A model generated the notes under the pieces. That model was given only the letters and a program-made list of their open reading frames with translations, did not search any database and was not told the origin of the DNA. Shown here in pieces: positions 13,248 through 26,560 of a DNA stretch of 64,000 bases. The position numbers were made by a program, and so were the translations under genes. Source of the DNA: Eulemur rufifrons (Eukaryota; Chordata; Mammalia; Primates; Lemuridae). The stretch is from the NCBI RefSeq assembly GCF_041146395.1, contig NC_090986.1:47094001-47158000 (forward strand). Reading direction: 5' to 3'. Each line of letters begins with the position of its first letter. Within the stretch, counting starts at the first letter, position 1.

Positions 13248-14569
13248 AACTTACTTTTTTAATTGAACTTGATACTTTATTTCATGGAATTTTATAGTAC
13301 ATGCATATGTGCAAGGAATCCATCAATTTTTATGTTGTTCAATAATTTCTCTAACATAACAGTGTAAGTTAGTGTATAGAGGATCACATAGCATTTGGCC
13401 CACTTTCTACTTACGTGAATAAGTTGTGTTCACAGGATTTATCCACATTTATCCCAGGAGATCTATTATATGATATTTCTGTAGAGTGTCAATACACATA
13501 CACACACACGAGCATTAATTTTCCTCAAAATTACAGTTTTCTTAAATATTTCTCTTTTTTTCTAAACAATTGGAGGTAGAAAATATTGAAAAAATTAAAT
13601 AAATAATATAAAACACCCTAATAGTACTGCCATTACCCCAAATATGTTTCTTTGTGATATCATTTCCAGACTTAAAAAGAAGAAAAACATTGTGTATTAT
13701 TTTCCTATTACTACTGTAAGAAATTACAACAAACTTAGTTCCTCACTCCATATCTCACCTGGAAAATTCCAAGGAGGTTTTATTTCTTTGGCACCATGTC
13801 CACACTCACACTAGCTGCTCATATACTGGGGAGGCCCCCAGCCAATGGTTCCCCTCTGCCAATCCCTTGGGGAGGGGTCATCTGTAGGGGATGTAACACT
13901 TAACTCCACAGTAAAAAGGAAGGAAAGACAGAATTCTACATTCCTTTGTTCTTGATAAACTTTAATGCCTAATGGTGTCAATTTTTTAAGAAAATAAATG
14001 TAGATATTTTAATATTTTATCTATGTTATATATATATAAGAACCAATAAAATACATATAAAGTAACTTAAAGAGTAGAAAAGTAGATAAAAGAATAAAGT
14101 GAAATAATATATAGAATATAATTTTTAAATTGTATGAACAAAATAAATATAAAAGTAAATTTATAATTAATGAATAAGCCATTAAACAATCACAATCACT
14201 GAAACACTCTTTGGTTATATAAAATCAAGTAATATCATTTTAAAGATATGCTAAACAAAGCTAAGCAATATAAATGACAGGATATGTCCAAAGTATGCAT
14301 GACCTTGAGACAGAAAAAGCCACTCAAGAAGGTCATCAGATAACTCTATCAGTCAGGAATTCACTATGAGAAGATCTATTGGCTTTGGTCACAGAAAATT
14401 AATACAAGTTTTTTAACCTAAACTTAGAAAAAACATTTGAGCAATTTAGAAGTAATTGAATTCAAGTCACTAAATATTAAATCAATGTCATTATAGACTT
14501 TTCAGTCTCCATTTTGTCATATTTTACATTCGTTTTGTCCACAAAGTATGCTCAAGTGAATTAGTTAGA
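13248..14569. other. Mostly unassigned; LTR-like trace at 13695-13745
   Basis: The text TTTTCCTATTACTACTGTAAGAAATTAC at about 13702 resembles the antisense start of a MaLR-type LTR. It is followed by a GC-richer stretch (13800-13900) that I cannot place. The remainder is AT-rich with a TA run near 14020. Confidence 0.35.
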
Positions 14570-15478
14570 AAAATAATAAGTTTACTCTTGGATACATGGG
14601 TGACTCTAGGGTGGGATAGCAAAACATAAGAAAGGCCTGGAATATCTTATCATGTCAGAAATCAGAAATTGCTCAAAACAACAAAATGGGACATGACAAA
14701 GTCACTCAGGTGCCACACTTTAAGAACACCAATGTTCAAACAAAATATAATTTGAGCAGAAAATAAATAACATAGTATTGAATTATAATGCAAAATTAAA
14801 TAAATAAGCATGGGTTGATACTGATATGAATACTTGATTGACAACCTAAACAAGTGGGAGAGATGGGACAAATCTTACAGAAGAATTTCAAATACTTTAT
14901 GTAATTATTCTTTGAATATAGGCTTGTCTTACTGGTTGGATTCCAATGAATAAAAAAAAGAGAAAAACAGTACATTTTCAGTGAATAAATCTGGCAAATA
15001 CTGCCTAAACCAAGATTTTATATGGATATCATGTAATAAATGATATGATATGAAGAGAACACTTCACCTCTCTTTGGTATTATTTCCAAAAATCCAAAAC
15101 TTCTGCTTAAGGATGAGAAATCCATATTGAGGAGCATTCTACAAAAACTGGATCAGTTCTCAAAACTATTAAAGTCGTGAGAAACAAGAAATGGCTGAGA
15201 ATCTTTCATAGACTAGTAGATAAACATAATTGCTGCCTTAATATAATATGGATACTAAATGGACTATAATAGAGAAACCTGGTGAAACAGAAATAAAGAT
15301 TAAAGTGAAGTTAATAGTAATGTAACAAAAGTATTTCCATTGTTTTGATAAATGTATCCAGGTTATATAAGATAATATTAAGGGAAATTTGGCAAAGGGT
15401 ATAGAGAAAATCAACAAAAATCTTTACAACTTTTCTGTAAATGTAAAATTATTCCCAATTTAAATATTTACTTAAAAG
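14570..15478 (+). mobile_element. Old L1 (L1M/HAL1-type) 3' end
   Basis: Contains the characteristic end of an old mammalian L1 group in sense order: TTGAGGAGCATTCTACAAAAA, ACTGGATCAGTTCTCAAAAC, GTCGTGAGAAACAAG, then GATAAATGTATCCAGGTTA and ACTTTTCTGTAAATGTAAAATTATTC. No open frame remains. The minus open frame at 14662-14871 is incidental. Confidence 0.62.
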
Positions 15479-15972
15479 AAAATAAATAACCTTAGCAGTC
15501 TGAGTGTTCATAATGATGTCCCAGAAAACATTTTTAAAAATAATTTGAACTCTTGTTATCTGAAAGATCATAGTTCCAGTGAGTATTCTTAAAGTGTTTT
15601 TGTATTATTAATAAGTCCTGCTTGTCTACTTCCCTGGATACTATCTCTGCTCTGGCATTGAGTTTTTAGCTTAATTAAAAATCTAGAATACGAATTAACC
15701 AAAAAGCTTTCTAATAATTCCTTTCACTTCTGTAAGTATGTCAAATATTCAGACTTTTCATCAGACAGATATCACCACACATATTTAATTGTAAATATCG
15801 TGCAAGCTATTTAGAGTTGGCCAAACAAATTATGAATTGTTATCTCTGCAATGTAGAATGACAGAATATTTCTCTAACAATTTTTTTTTTTGTAGGAAAG
15901 CATTTTATGTTATTCCATGTATTTTAACTTTCATTGTAATGTAAATGTGACAAAAATGGAAATTGCTTATAT
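15479..15972. other. Unassigned AT-rich sequence
   Basis: No feature recognised. It ends at the left target-site copy of the following L1 fragment. Confidence 0.5.
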
Positions 15973-16177
15973 TTATTTATTTTTTTCTGTAACTGTTCAT
16001 TTTTATTTTTTTACTTCAGTATATTACAGGGATACAACATTCTGCTTACATAAATTGCTTTTTTACCATTTGAGTCATGGTTATAAGTGTGTCCATCCCC
16101 CAGATAGTGTGCATTGTACACGTTAGGTGTGAATTTACCGATCCCTTCCTCCCCCCACCCACCTGCTTGATTTCCAG
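15973..16177 (-). mobile_element. Short lemur L1 3'-UTR insertion
   Basis: Antisense L1 3' end: T-run, TTCAGTATATTACAGGGATAC, TATAAGTGTGTCCATCCCCC, AGATAGTGTGCATTGTACACG and the C-rich CCTTCCTCCCCCCACCC. It is severely 5'-truncated. A 9-bp direct repeat, TGCTTATAT, lies at 15964-15972 and 16178-16186. Two T-runs are separated by a short non-T segment. Confidence 0.8.
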
Positions 16178-18842
16178 TGCTTATATAAAAAAGAAATATG
16201 TATGTGACCTTTTAAAAGATAAGAGAATTGGTTAATTGTCCATTATATGCAAGAAGTTATATTACAGAAAATCTAAGATCAAAAAATCCCTTACAATTAT
16301 AACTTTGGTTATTCTAATTTTATTATCTGTCAGAAAACAATAGTTAATCTTTTGCAGAGTATTGTATCAGTATAATTACTGATGTAACTATCCATGAAAA
16401 TATATGGGATTATGATATATTGTGAATAAATATCATTAGAATTTTTGCCAGCTAAAATAGAAAGGTCTCATACCAGCTAGCACAGGTGATGCTTGATTTA
16501 ACATTGTTCCCTGCCTACTCCCAAACTCTTCTCATAATTATTTCTACTAGCTTTAGAGGACTGAGGATAGCATTTTATAAATATTTACAGGAACATTAAA
16601 TATTTCAATAATATGTGATAATATGCTCAAGGAAACATAATGCTAAAAATATTTGTATTTAAGACAGCAAACAATGAGAAAAGTATGCAAAAATCTATAT
16701 ACACATTTTGAGTATTTTTTTTTCTTACTTTACCCTAGATATTCTAGGAACAAGGTGATATAAAACACTGTTTCTTCCAATTTGTCAGGTTAGTGTGAAC
16801 TTCAATTAAATATGATTTTTCCTCATAATGGAAGATATTAAATGTAGAAAATAAGAAATAATATAGAAGAAAACTAATGTATAATTAACAAAAGACTAGG
16901 TTGTTGGCAAATAGTGAAACATATTTGTTTACTTTTTTATAGAATGATTTTAACTTTTTTCCTAAAATTGTCATAGATTTGACATTTAGAAAAATGAGGC
17001 TTCTATCTTCCAAATATGTGTTATTTTAAAAGCAATAACATAATTATATTTGTATAATATTTATTATATAAAATTTACATAATAAATTTTAGTCTATGTA
17101 ACTTTCTTCTCAACAGTTATTCTTGCTGATGTATTAGCATACTTTACTTTAAAATCACTATTAAAATTAAATATCTCATCTGTTAATGTTGGAAATATAG
17201 TCCACATATTATATTTATTAAAAAGAGATGTAGTGAGAAAAATATTCTATATAAATGAAATCAAATGTATCTATCATAGAAAAAAATGAGTAGATAAAGG
17301 TCTTGTTTTGGGGGGACTGGAGAATGGGTGAAAGTAAGCAATCAGTTTTGTAAATATTTCTTATAACTTCTTAAATTTAGAAGTTGAAAGATAACATAAA
17401 CATTATGATATGTGCATCTATAGAATTTAACACTACTATATATTAATTATACATGTAAGTATTTTATTAAAGTATTGTTCATCAAGATTTTGATAATATT
17501 CAAATATGTACAGGAGGAAATTTATTACTATTTTTAAAATGATGTCATCATTGACTGAATGGCTAACTGTCTTTGGGGGATAAAGGAAAGAATTGAACTT
17601 GATGTCCACTATGTTTACAAATACATATTATATATGACAAGTTTTTGTTCAGTTGAAGACAATCCTGACATCTTGGTATCTGACTGGCATAAACCCTTCC
17701 TACCTTTATAATATTGACTCATCCCTCAATACACAGAAATTCACCTAATATATAAAATGAACAATGTGAATTTCTTGTGCAAAATGCTGTTTGGAGACAA
17801 TGCTGGCAGAGAGTGAACAAGAAGCAAAGAAGGAGAGAGGGAAAAAGAGGAAGAAAAAGAAATGGCGAGAAAAGGAAACACAGCTATTCCAACTATCAGT
17901 AACTGAGGAATAATTTGTATTTCAACAAACTGTCTCTCTGCCCCACACTTCCATTGTGCATCTAATTAATATATGAGACTTACTACAAAAATTCTATTCT
18001 CATTCCTTCGACCTTGTACAATCTCCAGGGGTCAGAAAGTTACTTAAAACTTCCATTTGATCAAGGCCCTGAAAGTATTCCCAGTGGCCACTGTTCTTGG
18101 ATAAACCTCTAGCTGCTCCCGCTGGTTCTTATTTTTCTCTTACATAAAGGGCTATTACTTCTTTACATACATACATCAAGGAAATAGGAAGGAAAGAGTC
18201 ATTCCTAGTAATTTAGTTATTCACAGTTGATAATTGAAAGTAGTGTAGCTTTTTGTCCACTTAGGTATTGTCCCGGGGCAGGGGCTGCTGGGAATATGTT
18301 CAATTTACTCTTCAGGGAACTCTATGTCTAAATAATCCATTACTATTTAGAATGTGAAGATATGTTTTTGTTTTGTTTTGTTTTTTTGCATAAAACAAAT
18401 CACAACTAAATTAGCAGTTTTATTTGCTAAATTGCAACAGACTTTTTGCTTTACTCCAGGAAATCCATTTTTTTCCCTTCTCCTTCACATGTTTATTATG
18501 GTTAGGAGATACAAAGTATCATGCTTTTTATCCTGCTTTTAAACAAATTTATTAAGTGGAAATAGAAAATAAAAGGCTCAAAATATGAAAATGTACAAGA
18601 CAAAAAGATTACAGCCAGATTTTGAAGTGTGCCTAATATTAGGCCCTTTAAAAATTTTACTTATATAGCTTCCAAAATTGCATCTGTGATAAAAGGAGAT
18701 GTGCAATTTTTTTTATGCAATCTATTCAAAACACAGTATCAGTCAAAACAATGTCTTTTTCCTTTGCTTGAACTTTCCAAATAAATGACTTTATACTTGT
18801 GTGCTCACAGATATTTAGAGTTCAGTAACTGTTAAATAACAG
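16178..18842. other. Unassigned AT-rich sequence
   Basis: Long stretch with no recognised gene or repeat family. A purine-rich run lies at about 17815-17880 (GAAG/GGAAA/GAAAAAG). The open frame 18354-18542 starts in a TTTTG-rich run and has no domain. Confidence 0.45.
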
Positions 18843-19060
18843 AATGGTTAAAATCATGAGCTTCAAGTTCATAGAAACCTGCTTAAGGTTCCATATAAAC
18901 CATTTGCCAGCTGTGAGACTTCCATTAAATTACTTAACTGTTCAACACTTCAGCTCCCTCACATGTAACAGTTGAGAGGATTAAATGACATAAGGCACGT
19001 AAAATGCTTAGCCCACATTGCATGGCCTATTACCTGTTCAACAATATTTGAAGGAGCCAT
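18843..19060 (+). mobile_element. MIR SINE
   Basis: Sense MIR in order: GAATGGTTAAAATCATGAGC, CCAGCTGTGAGACTTCC, TTACTTAACTGTTCAACAC, GAGAGGATTAAATGAC and AAAATGCTTAGC. Near full length and diverged. Confidence 0.7.
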
Positions 19061-19974
19061 TATGATTATTTTAAATGTAAATTGCTGACATATGATGACT
19101 ATAGAGCTACAAATGTACTTTTCTTTTTATCAAAAGCAACAAAGAATTCTTAGACAATTTAGTCATAATCATTTTAAGGAAATGGAATTTCAGAAACAAT
19201 TTGAGTAATATTTTCCATATATATTTAAAACCTGAAACTTTACTGTGCCATTTAGCTGTGATGTGAAATCCCATTCACTATAAGAAACTAACTTCAAATT
19301 TCCTCTCACTGCTAAGACTGTTTGAAATGATTTTTTGACAATACAATATAAACACAAACTCTGGATAAAATATATACAAATTCTATATGTTCTATAAGTA
19401 TATGTGATTCTGTGTTTCTGTCTCATTTTTCTTTAAAATCAACAAATATTTGGGGATATTGGCAACCTAGCATTTGGAGAAAATTAAATGCAGAGAATGT
19501 TGAAGGTGTAAAAGTCTGCAATCCCTACTCCTGGGCAAAAACCTTTGAAGACTTTTTCTCTCATCCATATTTTTCTTTAGAATATATTCTGGAGTTAAGC
19601 AGTTTATTTTAAGCCTTCTGCTTTATTACTTAGGTCTTTTAATAGATATTTGGAAAAATTGTTGTTTTGGGCCAATTTAGCTGACATTTTCTTCACTGAA
19701 TTCTATCAATTTTTCACTAATCTTTTTTATCTTAGACCTATTCCTTATCTCTTATTGTTCTCAGTGAAGTAATACCCCATCAGCAAGGAAAATTTATAAA
19801 TTTTAATTTCAAATATACATCATATAATTTTTACCAGATAGGAAACCATCACATTTGTCTAAATACAGCAATAGAATGAGGAAAATGTTATGACATTTTT
19901 TAGGCATGCATTCACCAAAACAGTATTTAAATTTAATTTGAAAGTTAAATTCACTCTTTCTCATTCTTTTCCCA
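19061..19974. other. Unassigned AT-rich sequence
   Basis: No recognised feature. The two opposed open frames around 19190-19612 have no known domain. Confidence 0.5.
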
Positions 19975-20115
19975 CAAAGCACCCTCCTTCTTTATCTCTT
20001 TATCCTCTCTTCCTCTCTTTACTACTCCTCTTTCTGTCTTTCTCTCTCTGTCTCTGTATCTCAGTTTCTCTCCAACTCATTCTTTGTGTTTCCTTCTCTC
20101 TCTCTCTCTCTGACA
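19975..20115. repeat. Pyrimidine-rich (TCTC/TTCC)n tract
   Basis: About 140 bases almost entirely C and T on the plus strand, ending in a (TC)n run at about 20094-20111. It explains the Ser/Leu-rich plus frame at 19890-20141 and the Arg/Glu-rich minus frame at 20000-20191, which are therefore not genes. Mirror-like polypurine/polypyrimidine tracts can adopt triplex DNA. Confidence 0.85.
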
Positions 20116-20952
20116 TGCACACAGATCCTACAGTAGTATGATAATATAAAAAGCAAAAAGCAGGAAGACTGTCTTGGACATGTTGATGCAAATAATCTTA
20201 CTCCATAAGGTATCCATAGCTTTCAATCTTTCCATTGTGTTTATAGTAAGGTTCCTGAGATTGAAACTAAGGTACCAGAATTACACTAAATTTTCAACAT
20301 ACAGTGTCAAAAACATTTCCAAAGTCAAATGAACTATAAGGTAAATTCTTGTTTAGATAAATGAAGAAACTGCAACAGTCCATCATGCAGAAATGCAATT
20401 AATTGTGCTGCATGAGTAAAGACGATCAGAGACAAAGTGTTTTCTTTGTCAGCTTTTTGAATACACTGAAAATTTTTGAATACGCTACCTAAATTAACCA
20501 ATTCTTCTTTCCTTATAACATTACTAAGTACATATTATCTAATGCACAATAATTTCTTTAACATAGCTGTCACTTTTGATATCATCTTGTTTGTAAGAAA
20601 AATAATCTTTTCCAAAACTTTTGGAATCGGGTGAACTAGAGCTTGTTTAAAAATATGGAACTTCTGTATCATCATTTTTTAAAAGTTTGTTTCTGTCCCT
20701 TAAATATTATTTAAGCTCTGATCACTTTCTCCTGAGATTCCTTTAAATATATAATTTTGAAACTAACAAATATAGTAGTCAATAAATAAGTCATATATAG
20801 TGTTTTTTCCTAAAGAATTCTATTGGAAAAATGAGCATGATCATTTGATTTTCCAGAAGTTATTCTGCTCTTGAACAATTGTACTGAATATGTAAATATA
20901 TTTCTGTATGTTTCATGTCTCAAACAAAAAAAAATAGAAAATTAGTTTCTAA
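20116..20952. other. Unassigned AT-rich sequence
   Basis: No feature recognised. Confidence 0.5.
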
Positions 20953-21090
20953 TTAAAGTCCTTTGCCCATTTTTAAACCTTTTTTTTTTTTTTTTTGCTT
21001 TTGAATTGTAGGAATTCCGTATATATCTTGGATACAAAGTCCTTATCAGATATATGGTTAGCAAATATTTTCACTAGAAATAGCTATGCT
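20953..21090 (-). mobile_element. L1 ORF2 C-terminal fragment
   Basis: Antisense L1 text: CCTTTGCCCATTTTTAAACC, an expanded T-run (20980-20997), AGGAATTCCGTATATATCTTGG and CCTTATCAGATATATGGTTAGC, and AAATATTTTCACTAG. It lies on the wrong side of the L1 3'-UTR at 21438 to belong to that element, so it is a separate older piece. Confidence 0.65.
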
Positions 21091-21091
21091 A

Positions 21092-21236
21092 GGCTAGACA
21101 TACATTTAAGAATGATTAATAAAAACAAGTAAGGTAATTAATATTTACCCAAATATTCCCATTCCAAGTTGCAAGTGACCAGAGCCTTTTCTGGCAGCTA
21201 AGGGTGCAAGGCAGGAACTCATCCTGGACAGGACAC
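21092..21236. mobile_element. Second copy of the 3637-4230 DNA transposon (partial)
   Basis: Matches the reverse complement of about 3893-4035, beginning GCTAGACATACATTTAAGAA and ending CTGGACAGGACACC. Neither terminus is present. Agreement by eye is high apart from small gaps. It shows that the element at 3637-4230 is a dispersed family. Confidence 0.75.
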
Positions 21237-21272
21237 CTCCTAAGTAGCTGGGGTTATAAGCACATTATAAGC

Positions 21273-21358
21273 AACAAAGGACTAAGGTAATCATGCCCTT
21301 TATCATAGCTCATGTCAGCTCATTATTAACTCCACTAGAAAATCTTAACCAGTTATGT
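21273..21358. repeat. Copy of an unnamed interspersed repeat (pairs with 9914-9998)
   Basis: Reads AACAAAGGACTAAGGTAATC through AACCAGTTATGT and matches the reverse complement of 9914-9998 with about nine mismatches in 86 bases. I do not recognise the family. Confidence 0.7.
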
Positions 21359-21437
21359 TAATCCTTCCGAAAAACCAACTCTTACTGATTTTTATATTGT
21401 TATTCTCTTCTTGATTTTGTTTATTTTTGTTCTAATC

Positions 21438-23708
21438 TTTTTTTTATTATTTTTATTTCAGAATATAATGGGGGTACAAACACTTTGGTTACAAATATTG
21501 CCTTTGCACCGCCAGAGACAGAGCTACAAGCGTGCCCATCTCCCAGACACCAGACAGAGCACATCGCACCTGTTAGGTTAGAGTTTACCCATCCCCTTCT
21601 CCTCACTCCCACCTGCCTGAGACCTGATGAATATTACTTCCATATATGCAGATAAATGTTGGATCGATTATTACCAATTTAGTGGTGAGTACGTGTGATG
21701 TTTGTTTTTCCATTCTTGTGATACTTCACTTAGAGAATAGTCTCTAGCTCCATCCAGGATAATACAAGGGGTAGTTCGCCATTTATTTTTTTTAATGGCT
21801 GGATAGTGCTCCATGGTGTACATACACCACATTTTATTAATCCGCTTATGTATCTATGGGCACTTGGGTTGTTTTCACATCTTTGCAATTGTGAATTGTC
21901 CTTTTGTTCACTTTCTGCTTAGTTTGTACTTTATTTTGTTGTTCCTTGAGGTGTAGAGTTAGGTTATATATCTGAGATCTTTAGTCTTTCCTAGTGTAGG
22001 TATATATCACCCTAAACTTTTCTCTTAGTACTATTAGACTTAGACAAAAGTCTGAGTCTGCATCCGATAAGTTTTGATATGTTGTGTTTTGATTTTCATT
22101 TATTTTGAGATATTTTAAAACTTCCCATTTAATTTCGTTCTTAACCTAATGGTTGCTCAATAATGGGTCGTTTAATTTCCACATAGTGGTGAATGTTCTA
22201 ATTTTACTTATGTTATTAATTTCTAGTTTAATTCCAGTGTAGTTAGGAAAGATACTTGGTATGATATAAATCTTTTTAAATTTGGTAAAACTTCTTTGGT
22301 CACCTACCACATGATCTATTTTGGAAAATGTTTCATGTGTGCTTGAAAAGAATGTGTATTCTACTGATGTAATATTCTCTGTACTTCTATTAGGTCGATA
22401 TAGCCTATAGTGTTGCTAAACTTCTGTTTCCTTATGAATCTTCTGTCTGTATGTACTATTACTGAAAATGTAGTATTAAAAGGACCTATCATTATTGTGT
22501 TGCCATCTATTTCTCCTTTCATTTCTGTTGATGGTTGCTTTATTTAGGTGCTTTGACATTGGATGCATATATATTTAGAATTGTTATGTCTTCCTGTTGA
22601 ATTTACCCTTTTATTGATATATATACATAATGTATTTCTTTATCTCTTGACAGTTTTTGACTTAAAAGCTATTCCTTTTCTGATAAACATGGTCACCCAT
22701 GCTCTCTTTTGGTTACATTACAATGGAATGTTGTCTTCTATCATTTTACTTGCAGTCTGTGTGTCTCCTTAAATCTAAACTGAGCCTCTTGTAGATAGCA
22801 TACAGTTGGATCTTATTTTCTAACCATTTAGCCACTATATGTCTTTTGATTGAGAAGTATAATCCATTTCTATTTAAAGTGATTATTGATAGGCAATAGA
22901 AGGACTTGCTATGGCCATTTTGTTAACTGTTTCTTGTCTTGTAGATATTTTGTCCCTCTTTTCCTCTCGTCCAAATTTTATTTGTGTTTCATTGATTTTT
23001 TATAGTTATATGCTTTGATGCATTGCTTATTTTCTTTAGTGTATCTTCTATAGGTATTTTCTTTGTGGTTACAATAGAGCTTACTTAAAATATCTTATAA
23101 TAATCCATTTTAACCTGATAACACTTAAGTTTAATTACATATAAAAAATCCATATTTTGACTTCTCCTGTCCCATATTTTGGGATTGTCTATATATTTAC
23201 ATTTACCAGCAAATTTTATACATTTATATGCTTTAATGATTACTGTCTTTTTAAGTTCTAGGACTTCCCTTACCATTTCTTGTAATGCAGGCCCAGTGGT
23301 AATAAATTCCCTCAACTTTTGTTTTCTTGTGAAAATATTCTTTCTTCATTTTTGAAGGATAATTTGGCTGGATATAGTATTCCAGTTTAGCAGTGTATTT
23401 CTTTCAGCACTTTAAATATGTATTCTCACTAACTTATGGCCTGCAAGGTTTCAGCTGAGAAATCCACAAATAGTCTTATGTGGTTTCTCACATACATGAT
23501 CAGTTGCTTCTCTCTTTCCATTTTCAAATTCTCTCTTTGTCTTTGACATTTAACAATTTTATTATAATGTGCCTCAGTGTGTATATTCTTCCTATTTGGG
23601 ATCCATTAGGCTTTTTGACCCTGGATATCCATTTCCTTCCTTGGATTTGGGAACTTTGGGCACTATTTTTTTTAAATAGGCTTTCTTCTCTTTTTATCTC
23701 CTTCTAGG

Positions 23709-23748
<40 letters not shown>

Positions 23749-24845
23749 AGCTTGTTGGTGTTCTATACATCTCTTAGGCATTCCCCACTCTTTTTCATTC
23801 TTTTTTTCTACTTGCTCCTCTGACTGCATAATTTCAAATGACTTGTCTGCAATTTCACTGATTCTTTCTTTCACTTGATCAAGTCTGCTTTTGAAGCCCT
23901 CTAGTGTGTTTTTCTGTTTGCTCATTGCATTCTTTTGCTCTAAAATTTTTGTTTGTTTCTTTTAAATATTTTCTATCTCTTTAATAAAATCCTCACTTTG
24001 TCCATGCACTATTTCCTTGAGCTCATTGAGTATCTTTATGATAGTTATTTTGAAGTTATTTCAGGTTATTTATTTACTTCCCTGTCTTTAGGATAAGATT
24101 CTGGTGATGTATATTATAACTTTGGTTGAATCATTTTTCTCTGTTTCTTCATGTCCCTTGTAACTTTCTCCTAGTCTTTATGGACTGGCATTGTATAGGG
24201 AAAGACCTGTACCAATTATCCTGGCTAAATATTATGGGGGCCTTTAAAACCTCTCTATGGATATGTTTTCTCTGGACTTGTGTATGTAGATTCCTAATTG
24301 AAGGAATTTTCTGGGTATTTTTTTTTTCCAAGAGCATTTGTTCCCTCTGGTATCTGTCTGCTGTATCATGGGCACTCTAAAGCAGTAGCACATCACTAGC
24401 TCTTTTTTCCTTCTCAGTATCCCCCAGGCATCTTAAGTGTGCTGGGTAATGTCAGTACTCTCAGAGAGGAGAAAGAGAAGCTAGTCCCTTGTGCAGCCCC
24501 TTGAAGAGTGGGAATATTGGATGTACAATCCAGGCTTCCCCTTTCCTCCCCAGAGAGAAGCCAGCTGGTTGGAGTTTACTCTTAATTATATGGCATTGTG
24601 CCAAAGCGAGGAACCATGGTTAGAAGGTGTCACAAATTTTCTTTCCAGCCAGTTTCAATGTGGCTGATTTCATACCCACCTGAGGTATACTGCCTGCTTA
24701 ACTTGTGTCTGGAATTCTCACAAAGTAAACTGGTCCATGTATTGTTGTTGAATAGGTGTCTCAATAGGAAGAAGAAAGTTTTGGGTCTTCCTATTCTGTA
24801 TTTCTTCTTATGTTCAGGATTACTGTTTTTAAAGCAAAATTATAT
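21438..24845 (-). mobile_element. L1 LINE, minus strand, with 5' end kept and ORF2 middle lost
   Basis: From left to right in antisense: T-run and lemur-type 3'-UTR (21438-21700), the end of ORF2 (TGGCTGGATAGTGCTCCATGG, 21797-21898), then a jump at about 21899 to the N-terminal endonuclease part of ORF2 (22050-23100), ORF1 (about 23300-24100) and a 5'-UTR ending near GTCTTCCTATTCTG (about 24800). A coiled-coil ORF1 remnant is open on the minus strand at 23710-23925. Every frame is otherwise broken, so it is inactive. The 3' part could instead be a separate younger L1 inserted at 21899. Confidence 0.75.
23709..23745. repeat. (TA)n microsatellite inside L1 ORF1
   Basis: About 18 TA units lie between ORF1 segments of the L1. 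On the minus strand it adds an alternating Ile-Tyr tail to the ORF1 remnant frame. Likely unstable in length and prone to cruciform formation. Confidence 0.95.
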
Positions 24846-26560
24846 CATGTTATCATGTCCTTCATGATAAAGTATAATTATTTTTTAATTCTCAATTATA
24901 AAATTTAATATCTATTATCTGGCCTTCTAGTTTCTCCATTGCCTCTATAATATATAATTATTCAACTATAACTTCACAACACTCCTCCAAACCTGTAAAT
25001 CAAACACAATATAGGCAAACAGCATCTACAAAATCATTTCCCAAAACATATTTACTCCAATCTCCACATTCTTGCCTTTTTATCATTCGTGAATAAATCT
25101 CCTCTCATGTGTTCCTTCATCATACTTTTTTCCCACTTTCAGTAAATGTTGCCTTTAGGATATTTCCTTAATATACATAACCACATCAAGTTCTCTCACT
25201 AGTACTGTCTTTTAGGATACAATGTTGCTAACAGTGGTTTCCAAACTGTTTTGCTTATTAACCCTAAATAGCTTTTCAAATATATATTCCTTCCCCACAT
25301 AGTTCCATACTGATAGCAAAAGATAAAAAATTACAATAAAATGAGAATAAATTTAAATTTTAAATATTTTTTCATAATTTATGGTATTAATATTTTTGAT
25401 AAAAGTTATCATAAACATAAATATAGCTAGTGGAAATATACCCTGCAGCAATGTTTATCCACCTTTCTTTAAAAATAAGCAGATCAAATTGCTTCTTAAT
25501 AATCAAATATTACAATATTTTTATCCATTCTTTTGTAAATTAATATACTTTTATGCTTGAAATTGTTTTGGTGATCACCACTGTTATTCTCTGTAATGGA
25601 ATTATGAACATCAAATAAGTTTCTCTTTTATTTTCCTTTGACCAGTGTGTTTGTAACTTAAAAAATGAGCATACTCATTTATTATAATTGTTCTAAACAA
25701 CACTTAAATGTAATTAGTCAATATTGAAGGTTTTTATTGTTTTTATGTTTAATTATTATTGATAATAAAAATGCATGTAGAGCAGTGATCATAGTGCTGG
25801 GCACACGATAGCTGCTCAATCATTTTAACTCTGACACTTTAGATCACAGTAAAAAGTGTTTCACAGATCAGTTTGACTTTAGTTTTTCATTGTATATATG
25901 TAAACTTCCTTTTATAATCATCAATATACACAATTGTCACAAAAACACAATTGCCATTTAGCCATTATTAGTGTTTTTGCTAATTTTTCTTCTAAATTCT
26001 AAGTCTTTTAGTCTCAGTCATAATTGATTAGCTGAAAGGCATTACAATCCACAGGACACAGTATTCATATGGGTCTCTAATACACAGACATCTGTTAGGT
26101 AATAAATCCAGACATAAATAGATCATCAATTGATTCATAATTTGCATAGAGGACAATGTTATGACCCAGAATGTTAAGTATCTAGCCAGGGTAGAGGGTA
26201 CACAGAAACTATATTTTGTCAATAAAATTAGTGAGTACAGGTATAAAAACAGGAGGAGAATTTGATATTAGCTAATTTAAATGAAATATATTAGGGCATA
26301 ATTTAATTAGAGAAATGTTTGGAAAACAAGATACATAAAACAAGACAATCTGAGAAACTAGGTTTTTCAATGAGGAACATGTTAAATATGGGTTACTTGA
26401 CCATAGCTTGCAAAATCTTTTTTGTTACCTAAATGATTAGGAATATTATTTACTAATTACTATAGCAAGAGAAGTAGAAAGTAAATGGGATTGTCTGTTT
26501 TGGAGATTAAATGTCTAAATATATTGTATGATTTTCAAAATTACAGAAAATCCTGCTTTA
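24846..26560. other. Unassigned AT-rich sequence; possible MIR/L2 tail at 25780-25830
   Basis: The text CATAGTGCTGGGCACACGATAGCTGCTCAATCA near 25790 resembles the sense 3' end shared by L2 and MIR elements. Nothing else is recognised. The minus frame 26028-26222 has no domain. Confidence 0.4.

Noticed and set aside
20000..20191. Arg/Glu-rich minus-strand frame
   Set aside because: It is the reverse of the pyrimidine-rich tract at 19975-20115 and has no domain.
23710..23925. A coiled-coil-like minus-strand peptide that could look like a small gene
   Set aside because: It is a remnant of L1 ORF1 within the minus-strand L1, truncated by a TA microsatellite and flanked by broken frames.
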